DNA from: an uncultured Bacilli bacterium
Lineage (GTDB): Bacteria > Bacillota_I > Bacilli_A > RF39 > UBA660
Reading direction: 5' to 3'
Length of the DNA stretch: 7,796 nt
NCBI GenBank assembly: GCA_947625715.1
Contig: CANQPR010000066.1
Location: forward strand, 1-7,796
In this document: positions 1 to 6,967 of the stretch, piece after piece
Position numbering within the stretch: the first letter of the stretch is position 1
Layout of the letters: each line of letters begins with the position of its first letter
Translations under genes and position numbers: made by a program
The notes under the pieces: model-generated
Told to the model about the DNA's origin: nothing
Databases searched by the model: none
The model's input: only the letters and a program-made list of their open reading frames with translations

Positions 1-29
1 CCTTTTTAAATTATTTTACTTTAATTATA

Positions 30-58
30 TTGACTTATGTGCGTTTTTGTGGTATTAT
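30..58 (+). promoter_or_regulatory. Promoter of the tRNA-Arg gene
   Basis: A sigma-A-type promoter is visible: -35 TTGACT at 30-35, a 17-base spacer, and -10 TATTAT at 53-58. The -10 is preceded by TGG at 50-52, which fits an extended -10 element. Transcription would begin near 65, about 15 bases before the mature tRNA. Position, spacing and orientation all fit the tRNA that follows. The call is sequence-based; no start site has been measured. Confidence 0.7.
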
Positions 59-79
59 ATTTATTGTCCATAGAGTTTT

Positions 80-156
<77 letters not shown>

Positions 157-190
157 AAAAAAATCAATGGTTTAAGCCATTGATTTTTTT
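157..190 (+). terminator. Rho-independent terminator of the tRNA gene
   Basis: This is a perfect inverted repeat: TCAATGG (164-170) and CCATTGA (177-183) around the loop TTTAAG, extended on both sides by A7 (157-163) and T7 (184-190), for up to 14 bp. The trailing T run follows the stem directly. Because A7 precedes the stem, it could also terminate transcription arriving on the minus strand. It begins one base after the CCA end of the tRNA. Confidence 0.9.
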
Positions 191-484
191 GTTGTTTATA
201 GAACTTTAAATATTTGTTATATATTTTTGTCATTTTAATATTATTTTTTTATTAACTATGGTAGGTTTTATAATATTTATAGGATTTAAGGCATCTGATA
301 CTTACATCTTTATCATCATATTTTTAGTTTATTTTATAAAAAATTTTGTATTATTTAGTAATTTTTTGTGAGTAATTATCATTTTTATAGTAATTTTTTT
401 TTAATAATACAATTTATATCAGTTATATTATTAAAAAAAATCAAATTTAATTAAATCGTTTTTTTCCTATATCCGTAAGGAGAT

Positions 485-511
485 TTGTTGCAATAAAAGT
501 GTAACTATAAT
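485..511 (+). promoter_or_regulatory. Candidate essC promoter
   Basis: A perfect -10 hexamer TATAAT lies at 506-511. The best -35 match is poor: TTGTTG at 485-490 with a short 15-base spacer. Transcription from here would start near 518 and leave an untranslated leader of about 95 bases. An alternative is TTGCTA (546-551), 17 bases, TATATA (569-574), which is 4/6 at both elements. Either could work, so the assignment is tentative. Confidence 0.35.
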
Positions 512-599
512 GTAATACAAAAGTAATTGATTTCCAAGGGGGCTTTTGCTAATATAAACTTGAATTATTATATAGAACATAAGAGAAATATTTTATAAG

Positions 600-604
600 A
601 GGAG
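600..604 (+). promoter_or_regulatory. Ribosome binding site fixing the TTG start of essC
   Basis: AGGAG at 600-604, within AAGAGGAGAAAG, is separated by seven bases from TTG at 612. Reading upstream in the same frame, a stop (TAG) occurs at 573-575 with no ATG or GTG between it and 612, so TTG is the best-supported start. Confidence 0.8.
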
Positions 605-611
605 AAAGATA

Positions 612-3600
612 TTGATAGTTTTATTAATTGGTAGAACAAAAATTCATAAAACATATTTACCAACAGATATTTCAGGAAACTATTCGATTAAAGATACAAA
701 AGGTAAAAAATTGTTAACTATAGAAGCTACAAATGAAGGGTGGAAAATAGAAAGCAATAATTATGTAAAAATAGTAAACCCTAATAGCATTAAAATAGAA
801 ATTGATCGAATAGTAGCTAGAATAAACGGAGATAGTTTAATCCCTTCAATAATTATTGAAGAAAATAATATGTATGCTATTTGTTTAGGTGATTCTAAAG
901 AAGTTTATACTTTGTATTGTGTTTCTGATGAAGAAAATAAATTAAGGCATATGAATCTTAAAAATACACAAAGAATTACAATTGGTTCTGCCAAAGACAA
1001 TAATATAAGTTATAATAATTTTTTTGTTTCTGATAAACATGCAGAAATTATCAAGAAAGATGGAAAATGGATTATAAAAAATTACAATATGCATTGTGGT
1101 ACTTTTGTAAATAATGAGCCTATATATGAAGATATAAAAACTTTGTCTAACGGTGATATAATCTTTATTATGGGATTAAAAATAATGCTCTTGAAAGATA
1201 GTATTTATATAAATAATCCTCAAAATAATGTTGTTTTAGATGACACATATTTTGAACTAAGTAATGATGAAAATGAGCCATTAATAGATGATGATAATAA
1301 TTCAGAAGTTGAAATAGTTTCAGAAGAAAACTATTATAATAGATCTCCTAGAATGTTGAATTTGATAAAAACAGAAGAAGTAAAAATTGATGAGCCTCCT
1401 ACTAGAAGTGATGGTCAACAAAAGCCTACTCTTTTATTATTAGGTTCTTCGTTAGCTATGGGTATCGTAGCCATTTTATCTCTTTCAACTGCTATACAGG
1501 GAATAGTGAATGGAACTGCTACTTTTGCCAGTACTTTTGTTTCTTTTATGTATGCAATATCAATGATTGTTGCAATGATCGTTATTCCTCTTTTGAATAT
1601 AAAATATGATAAAAAAATTAGGGAAAAAAATGAAAGAAAACGTCAAAAAAAGTATAAAGAATATCTTGAAAAAAAACAAGAGACAATTGATAAAATTAGA
1701 GTTAATCAAAGAGAAAAATTATATAAAAATAATATATCTGCTGAAGAATGTGAAAATATTATTTTAACTAACAATCATAGATTATGGGAAAGAAAAATTG
1801 ATGAGGATGATTTTCTTACTATAAGATTGGGTATAAGTGATGTTCCTTTGAATATAGATATTAAATATCCTGAGGAAAAATTTACTATGGAAGATGATAA
1901 TTTGTTAGACATGGTAAGAGAATTAGTTGATAATTCTAAAACTATTAAGGATGCGCCTATAACTGTTTCTTTGTTACAAAATAAAGTTATTTCAGTTATT
2001 GAAAAATGTACGCCACTTTTTACGGATTTGTTTATGAAAAATATAATTTTACAATTGGTTACATTGCAAAGTTATGAAGATTTGAATTTGGTGTTTTTGG
2101 TAAAAGATAGCCAAAGATGGGAATATGTAAAAATGCTTCCTCATGTTTGGAATTCCTCTAAGCAAATTAGATTTTTTGCAGATAATTATTATGATATGAA
2201 TGAAGTTTCTAAGTATTTAGAGGAAGAATTAAAAAACAGAAAATTGGAAGAAGAAGATACTTTTAGAGATGATGTTGTCACAAAGCCTCATTATTTAATA
2301 ATTACTGACGATTATCAACAAATTGAAAGTTTGAAAGCAATTACAGAAATATTAAAAACTAAAGGTAAATATGCTTTTACTTTAATGTGCATAACAGATG
2401 ATATTTTTAAATTACCAAATGAGTGTGAAATGTTTATTTCTATTGATAGATATAGAGGAACTTTATTTGAAAACACAAATTCTTTAGAATCTCAAAAAGA
2501 ATTTGTATTAGATGATTTTTATGATATACAATATAATAAAGTTGTTCAAAAGTTAGCTAATATTTCTATTAAAATGAAGAATTCTGAAAAGACGTCTATG
2601 TTACCTACAAACTATTCTTTCTTGGAAATGTTTGAAGTTGGAAATATTGAATCTTTAAATATACTTGATCGTTGGAAAAGTAATGATTCAACTATGTCTT
2701 TAAGAACACCTATCGGAATTGATGAAAACGGAAGAACTATTTCTTTAGATATACATGAAAAATACCATGGACCCCATGGACTTATTGCAGGTAGTACAGG
2801 TTCAGGAAAGTCTGAATTTATAATAACTTATATATTATCTTTAGCAATAAATTATCATCCTGATGATGTAACTTTTTTGTTAATAGATTATAAAGGTGGT
2901 GGACTAGCAGGTGCTTTTGAAACTAAAGACTATAGATTACCTCACCTTGTTGGAACTATAACTAACATTGATACTAATGGATTACAAAGGTCTCTTATTT
3001 CAATACAAAGCGAATTAAAGCGAAGACAAATTTTATTTAATAAAGCGAGAGCATTAACTAATGAAGGAACAATTGATATTTATAAATATCAAAGACTTTA
3101 CCATGAAGGTATTGTTAAACAACCAATTCCACATTTACTTATTATATGTGATGAATTTGCTGAATTAAAACAACAACAAGGAGAATTTATGGATGAACTG
3201 ATTTCTGTTTCAAGAATTGGTAGAAGTTTAGGAGTTCACTTGGTTTTAGCGACTCAAAAACCTGCAGGTATTGTAAATGATCAAATTAGGAGCAACAGTA
3301 AATTTGCAGTATGTTTAAAAGTCCAAGAAAAGTCTGATAGTCAAGACGTTATTAAAAAATCAGATGCAGCATTTTTGAAAAATACAGGACAGTTTTATTT
3401 GCAAGTAGGTAATCATGAATATTATGTGTTAGGACAAGTTGCGTGGGCTGGTGCACAATATACTCCTTCTAATACGATTCAAAAGAAAGTAGATACTTCT
3501 GTTGAGTTTATTTCAAATATTGGGGAGCCTATAAAAAGAGTAGATGATGTATTAAAGCAAAATGTTAATAGCCAAGGTGAGCAGTTAACAAATATTGTTA

Positions 3601-5207
3601 GATATATTTCTGATTTAGCTAATAAAGAATCTTTGAAAAAAGATAATAATTTATGGTTAGAAGATATTCCTCAAGATATTTATATTGGAGATTTAAGAGT
3701 TAAATATAGTGTTAAAGAAAGTTCTGATGACATAGAGGCGGTAATTGGAGAATATGACGATCCTTCTAATCAAAAACAGGGACTTGTAAAAATCAACTTA
3801 TTTGATAAAGAAAATATAAATATTTATGGTAACGCAGAAAGTGGAAAAGAGACATTGTTAAGTACTATGATTTATGATTTGATGACAAATTATAGTTCTG
3901 AAGAAGTTCAATTTTATATATTAGATTTTGGCAGTGAAGTTCTTAAGGTATTTAAGAACAGTCCACATGTTGGTGATGTTATTTTTTCAAGAGATGAAGA
4001 AAAAGTAAGTAGATTTTTTGATATGATAAGAAAAGAAATTAAAGCAAGAAAAGTTATCTTGTCAGACTATAATGGAGATTATAATTTATATTTGTCAAAA
4101 GGAAATGTAATGCCTATAATTATGGTTGTTTTAAATAATTATGAGGTTTTCCAAGAAAATTATGGTGTTAAATATGATGATATTTTTTCTACGATAACTA
4201 GAGACTGCACTAAATATGGAATAATATTTACTACAACTGTTAACTCTGTTATGTCTATGAGATATAGATTAAATCAAAATTTTAGTAGAAAATTAGTTTT
4301 ACAATTGAGTAATTCTGATGAATATTTAAATATTTTTAATAAACTTATAAAAAAGAAGCCTTCAAATGTTTTTGGTAGAGGTTTATTTGAATTTGGTGAT
4401 AATAAGGAAATTCTTGAATTTCAAACTGCAAGAATTTGTGGACATAAAGATTTTAATGTATGTATAACTGATACTATTAAAAAACTTCAAAAAATGAATA
4501 ACGTTAAAGCTAAACCTATACATGTTATTCCTAAATTTCTATCTATGGATAGTGTAGCAGAAGAAATGAAAGACATTTCAACGATTCCTTTAGGATTAAA
4601 AAATAAAGATTTAAGCGTTTATACTTATGATTTTAAAGAAAATTTTACTACTCTTCTTGTTGCAAGAAATATGAAGAATGCAATAGACTTTGCTTATAAA
4701 ATTATAGATGAAGTTAAGTCTTTAAAAGATGTTGATGTGGTTATTTTAGATGCTGAAGAAATGAGAAGAAATAGAGAGATTTCTTTAAAGGATGAATTTG
4801 AAAAAGCTAAAACAAGCATAGAAACTAAAATAGCAAAAAATGATTGTAAATTTATTTTATGTGTATTTATAGGAATTAATAAATTTTTTACCGAAAATGC
4901 TGTTGATGATACTGTTTTACATGAGTTTATGAAAAAAACAGAAAAAAGTGGAAAAGTAAGTTTTGTAATTATAGATAACCCTGCTGTTATAAAGAATAAC
5001 GAATTTTTACAATGGTATAAAGATTTTGTTCAAAAAGATTGTGGTATTTGGGTTGGTAACGGAATTACTGAGCAATACTTGATTAGTAACAATATTTCAG
5101 CATTTTCTAAGAAAACAGATTATAATACAAGCTTTGGTTATGTAATAAAAGAAAGAGAAGCAACTTTAATTAAGTTAATTGAAATGAAAGATAGTAGTAG
5201 TGATTAG
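612..5207 (+). CDS. essC: Type VII secretion system membrane ATPase EssC
   Basis: This is the FtsK/SpoIIIE-type motor of a Firmicutes type VII secretion system, expected to sit in the cytoplasmic membrane, bind WXG-type substrates and drive their export. At 1531 residues it is close to known EssC proteins. Residues 1-110 look like a first, degenerate FHA-like domain. A second FHA-like domain spans about 114-195 (IGS at 124-126, SxxH at 140-143, TFVNN at 164-168). An acidic linker follows, then two hydrophobic helices at about 273-296 and 309-330, and a highly charged, probably coiled-coil stretch at about 331-375. LWERK (391-395) begins the conserved region before the ATPases. ATPase 1 has an intact Walker A, GSTGSGKS (727-734), and Walker B, LLIICDE (842-848). 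ATPase 2 has GNAESGKET (1073-1081), with E where Ser/Thr is expected, and NN (1175-1176) in place of the Walker B acids. ATPase 3 has no recognisable P-loop (VARNMKNA, 1350-1357). The TTG start is set by the AGGAG seven bases upstream. esaB follows after 32 bases. Confidence 0.95.
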   Translation: MIVLLIGRTKIHKTYLPTDISGNYSIKDTKGKKLLTIEATNEGWKIESNNYVKIVNPNSIKIEIDRIVARINGDSLIPSIIIEENNMYAICLGDSKEVYTLYCVSDEENKLRHMNLKNTQRITIGSAKDNNISYNNFFVSDKHAEIIKKDGKWIIKNYNMHCGTFVNNEPIYEDIKTLSNGDIIFIMGLKIMLLKDSIYINNPQNNVVLDDTYFELSNDENEPLIDDDNNSEVEIVSEENYYNRSPRMLNLIKTEEVKIDEPPTRSDGQQKPTLLLLGSSLAMGIVAILSLSTAIQGIVNGTATFASTFVSFMYAISMIVAMIVIPLLNIKYDKKIREKNERKRQKKYKEYLEKKQETIDKIRVNQREKLYKNNISAEECENIILTNNHRLWERKIDEDDFLTIRLGISDVPLNIDIKYPEEKFTMEDDNLLDMVRELVDNSKTIKDAPITVSLLQNKVISVIEKCTPLFTDLFMKNIILQLVTLQSYEDLNLVFLVKDSQRWEYVKMLPHVWNSSKQIRFFADNYYDMNEVSKYLEEELKNRKLEEEDTFRDDVVTKPHYLIITDDYQQIESLKAITEILKTKGKYAFTLMCITDDIFKLPNECEMFISIDRYRGTLFENTNSLESQKEFVLDDFYDIQYNKVVQKLANISIKMKNSEKTSMLPTNYSFLEMFEVGNIESLNILDRWKSNDSTMSLRTPIGIDENGRTISLDIHEKYHGPHGLIAGSTGSGKSEFIITYILSLAINYHPDDVTFLLIDYKGGGLAGAFETKDYRLPHLVGTITNIDTNGLQRSLISIQSELKRRQILFNKARALTNEGTIDIYKYQRLYHEGIVKQPIPHLLIICDEFAELKQQQGEFMDELISVSRIGRSLGVHLVLATQKPAGIVNDQIRSNSKFAVCLKVQEKSDSQDVIKKSDAAFLKNTGQFYLQVGNHEYYVLGQVAWAGAQYTPSNTIQKKVDTSVEFISNIGEPIKRVDDVLKQNVNSQGEQLTNIVRYISDLANKESLKKDNNLWLEDIPQDIYIGDLRVKYSVKESSDDIEAVIGEYDDPSNQKQGLVKINLFDKENINIYGNAESGKETLLSTMIYDLMTNYSSEEVQFYILDFGSEVLKVFKNSPHVGDVIFSRDEEKVSRFFDMIRKEIKARKVILSDYNGDYNLYLSKGNVMPIIMVVLNNYEVFQENYGVKYDDIFSTITRDCTKYGIIFTTTVNSVMSMRYRLNQNFSRKLVLQLSNSDEYLNIFNKLIKKKPSNVFGRGLFEFGDNKEILEFQTARICGHKDFNVCITDTIKKLQKMNNVKAKPIHVIPKFLSMDSVAEEMKDISTIPLGLKNKDLSVYTYDFKENFTTLLVARNMKNAIDFAYKIIDEVKSLKDVDVVILDAEEMRRNREISLKDEFEKAKTSIETKIAKNDCKFILCVFIGINKFFTENAVDDTVLHEFMKKTEKSGKVSFVIIDNPAVIKNNEFLQWYKDFVQKDCGIWVGNGITEQYLISNNISAFSKKTDYNTSFGYVIKEREATLIKLIEMKDSSSD

Positions 5208-5239
5208 TATAATTTTTAATGAAAGGATAAAGTTTTAGT

Positions 5240-5491
5240 ATGAATAAAGTATTAGTGAAATTATATATACCTGTAATTGAAGAACAGTATGATGTTTGGC
5301 TTCCAAAAAACAAAAAAATTTATAATGTTATTTTGCTTTTATTGAAAGGGATAAATGAATTAACGAAAGATGCTTTTAATACTGAGAGTTTGCCAATTCT
5401 TTATAATAAATTAACTGGTGCTAAATATAACATTAATGATAGAGTTCAAGACACAGACATTACTAATGGTACAGAAATTATATTAATATAG
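5240..5491 (+). CDS. esaB: EsaB/YukD-type ubiquitin-like protein
   Basis: This small 83-residue protein has no signal peptide or membrane helix. Its pattern fits the YukD/EsaB ubiquitin-like fold: an initial strand (MNKVLVKLYIP), a second strand (YDVWLP), a long helix (YNVILLLLKGINEL), and an ending of short strands with D-x-x-I-T-N-G-T-E-I-I-L-I, the turn and last strand typical of the beta-grasp fold. In other Firmicutes, EsaB/YukD is a cytosolic accessory or regulatory component of type VII secretion. It starts 32 bases after essC and is probably co-transcribed with it. The ribosome binding site is modest, AAAGGA at 5222-5227, with a rather long 12-base gap to the ATG. The family call rests on size, strand/helix pattern and position next to essC; sequence similarity in this family is low. 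Confidence 0.82.
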   Translation: MNKVLVKLYIPVIEEQYDVWLPKNKKIYNVILLLLKGINELTKDAFNTESLPILYNKLTGAKYNINDRVQDTDITNGTEIILI

Positions 5492-5507
5492 CATGTTTTA
5501 ACAATTC

Positions 5508-5536
5508 TTGACAAATTTCTTATTTTAACATATAAA
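5508..5536 (+). promoter_or_regulatory. Internal sigma-A promoter before the substrate genes
   Basis: Perfect -35 TTGACA at 5508-5513, exactly 17 bases of spacer, and -10 TATAAA at 5531-5536 (5/6). Transcription would start near 5543, giving a leader of about 23 bases that holds only the ribosome binding site. It lies in the 74-base gap after esaB, where no terminator hairpin is visible. The three substrate genes could therefore be read both from upstream and from this stronger promoter. Confidence 0.75.
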
Positions 5537-5551
5537 AGAATTATATTCGAG

Positions 5552-5558
5552 AGGAGGT
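5552..5558 (+). promoter_or_regulatory. Ribosome binding site deciding the start of the first substrate gene
   Basis: AGGAGGT at 5552-5558 is a full match to the anti-Shine-Dalgarno sequence and lies seven bases before ATG at 5566. A GTG at 5557-5559 is in frame but overlaps this site, so it cannot be the start. The ATG also gives the MAGNIQ beginning shared with both downstream paralogues. Confidence 0.92.
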
Positions 5559-5565
5559 GGAGAGT

Positions 5566-6225
5566 ATGGCAGGAAATATTCAGAATGTTAATTTTCCTAA
5601 AATGGGAGAACGAGTTGCTAATTATATTATAAGAGTTAGAAGTATAGGAACAAATTTAAAAGATATAAAACAAGGTATTTTTTCATTAAGAAATTATTGG
5701 ACAGGTAAAAGAATGAATGCTATTATTGAAAAATATAATAGCGTAAATCAAAGTTTGTTGACTAATTTTAATTTCTTTGGAAAAACTGTTTTGCATGTTT
5801 TATGTGAAATAAATGCACAATATCAACAAATGGAGAATCAAGGAATTGCAGTAGATCTTAATGATCAAACAAATGCAGCAGTTGACGAAATAGGAACAGC
5901 AATTGAATTAACTTCTATTGAAAATGTAAAATTTGAACAAAATAATGTTGTTTCTACTGTTTCAAAAATAAACGGTTCTTTTGAAAAATTAACTAGTGAT
6001 TTATCAGCAATCGTTACTATTTTAGATGATTTAAAAACAGACTCAGATTCATTAAATAAACTTGTTACAAATTATAATGCTGTGGCTGATTCAATGGTTT
6101 CAAATATAAATCAAATTAAAGATAGCTTAAAAACTGAAATTGATAATGCAGTTAAGGTTGTTCAAACAACTGAAAGTTATAATGATTCAGATGCTTCTAG
6201 AATTCAATCTAATGGCTCTGAATAA
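5566..6225 (+). CDS. WXG-type type VII secretion substrate, paralogue 1
   Basis: A 219-residue, almost wholly helical protein without signal peptide or membrane segment, probably exported by the EssC system. Residues 1-90 look like a full WXG100 hairpin: helix, turn with W45-T46-G47, helix. A variable linker (about 90-115) leads to the conserved ENVKFEQ motif (119-125) and a second long helical hairpin that has no WXG of its own. Near the C-terminus Y205-N-D-S-D209 matches the YxxxD/E export signal of type VII substrates. Classical WXG100 proteins are about 100 residues, so this one is double length. It could instead be related to LXG-type N-terminal domains or their small partners, but no toxin domain is attached. 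It is first of three tandem paralogues, next to a strong promoter and ribosome binding site. The substrate role is inferred from motifs and neighbours. Confidence 0.85.
   Translation: MAGNIQNVNFPKMGERVANYIIRVRSIGTNLKDIKQGIFSLRNYWTGKRMNAIIEKYNSVNQSLLTNFNFFGKTVLHVLCEINAQYQQMENQGIAVDLNDQTNAAVDEIGTAIELTSIENVKFEQNNVVSTVSKINGSFEKLTSDLSAIVTILDDLKTDSDSLNKLVTNYNAVADSMVSNINQIKDSLKTEIDNAVKVVQTTESYNDSDASRIQSNGSE
5696..5740 (+). repeat. 45-base exact repeat over the WTG motif, shared by paralogues 1 and 3
   Basis: These 45 bases recur without a mismatch at 7098-7142, at the same place in the third paralogue. They encode the WTGKRMNAIIEKYN region. The second paralogue differs at several silent and non-silent sites in the same stretch. 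Confidence 0.9.
6018..6080 (+). repeat. 63-base repeat shared by paralogues 1 and 2
   Basis: Bases 6018-6080 match 6704-6766 with a single silent difference (GAC versus GAT). They encode ILDDLKTDSDSLNKLVTNYN in the second helical hairpin. The third paralogue is clearly diverged here. Confidence 0.9.
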
Positions 6226-6245
6226 GAAATGGGAGGTGTTTTATT

Positions 6246-6914
6246 ATGGCAGGTAATATTCAAAGTATGAGTTTTTCTAAATTAAGTAGTAGACTTCATG
6301 ATTATATAGTAAAAGTTCTTAAAATAAAAGAATCTTTACTTGATGTACATCATAGTATTTCTACTTTAAGAACATATTGGACAGGTAAAAGGATGAATGC
6401 TGTTATAGATAAATATAATAGTGTAAATAAAGCTTTGTTAAATAATTATTTTTTCTTTGGAAGGACTGTACTAAATGCACTAGCAGAAATTCATGCACAG
6501 TATGCACAAATGGAACAAAATGGAGTAGCAGTCAACTTAAATAACAGTGATAGTGTAAATGTTGGTATTGAAGAAATTGAAAAATTAATTGAAACAACAT
6601 CTATAGAAAATGTAAAATTTGAACAAGAACAAGTTATTTCCTCAATTAATAAAATTGATAGTGATTTTGAAAATTTAACAAATGACTTATCAACAATTAT
6701 TGGTATTTTAGATGATTTAAAAACAGATTCAGATTCATTAAATAAACTTGTTACAAATTATAATGCAGCTTCTGCATCAATTGTTTCAAACATAATGCAG
6801 ATTAAAGAAACTATTAAAACAGAACTTGATAATGCTGTTAAAGTTGTTCAAACAACTGAAGCTTATAATGATAGTGATGCTTCAAGAGTTCAAGGTGGAA
6901 CTACAGCTGAGTAA
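6246..6914 (+). CDS. WXG-type type VII secretion substrate, paralogue 2
   Basis: A 222-residue homologue of the preceding gene, with the same architecture: first hairpin with W45-T46-G47, a linker with an N- and S-rich insert, an ENVKFEQ motif, second hairpin, and export signal Y207-N-D-S-D211. The ATG is set by GGGAGGTG at 6231-6238. It lies 20 bases after the stop of paralogue 1 with no terminator between, so the two are co-transcribed. The second half is nearly identical to paralogue 1 around the LDDLKTDSDS segment. The tail matches paralogue 3 better, including QGG after the signal. The differences fall mostly in helix faces and the linker. Most likely a secreted partner or variant of its neighbours; no enzymatic motif is present. 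Confidence 0.85.
   Translation: MAGNIQSMSFSKLSSRLHDYIVKVLKIKESLLDVHHSISTLRTYWTGKRMNAVIDKYNSVNKALLNNYFFFGRTVLNALAEIHAQYAQMEQNGVAVNLNNSDSVNVGIEEIEKLIETTSIENVKFEQEQVISSINKIDSDFENLTNDLSTIIGILDDLKTDSDSLNKLVTNYNAASASIVSNIMQIKETIKTELDNAVKVVQTTEAYNDSDASRVQGGTTAE
6834..6899 (+). repeat. 66-base repeat over the secretion-signal tail, shared by paralogues 2 and 3
   Basis: Bases 6834-6899 match 7553-7618 at 65 of 66 positions, the only change being silent (TCA versus TCT). The block encodes the last helix and YxxxD tail, from AVKVVQTTE to QGG. Paralogue 1 has several changes in the corresponding stretch, although all three share 18 bases encoding VVQTTE. Confidence 0.9.
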
Positions 6915-6967
6915 TGCTGTATTTATTATAAAAAGTAAGTATATAGAAATTAAGGAGGTAATTTATT

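Larger units (their letters stand above)
191..611. other. AT-rich intergenic region upstream of essC
   Basis: These roughly 420 bases contain no convincing gene. The stretch is dominated by long A and T runs. The best open frame is a 37-codon hydrophobic ORF at 258-371 on the plus strand; it has no ribosome binding site and is typical of random T-rich DNA. Only the last 140 bases are less extreme in composition. They hold AAGGAG at 477-482 without a usable ORF after it, a TATAAT hexamer at 506-511, a GTAA motif repeated at 501, 512 and 523, a GGGGG run at 538-542, and a weak CAAAAG/CTTTTG pair (518-523, 543-548). These may be essC control elements. I recognise no known riboswitch class. Confidence 0.6.

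Noticed and set aside
258..371. Plus-strand 37-codon hydrophobic ORF (starts MVGFIIFIGF)
   Set aside because: It has no ribosome binding site and no promoter of its own. T-rich DNA yields hydrophobic codons by chance, so a small membrane peptide is not supported.
477..490. AAGGAG followed by TTG as a possible leader peptide
   Set aside because: The TTG frames stop almost at once (TTG CAA TAA at 488-496), and no peptide-based attenuation hairpin is visible.
5492..5507. Possible terminator between esaB and the substrate genes
   Set aside because: The TTTTAACA words in this gap are direct repeats, not inverted ones, and no hairpin with a T run can be formed.
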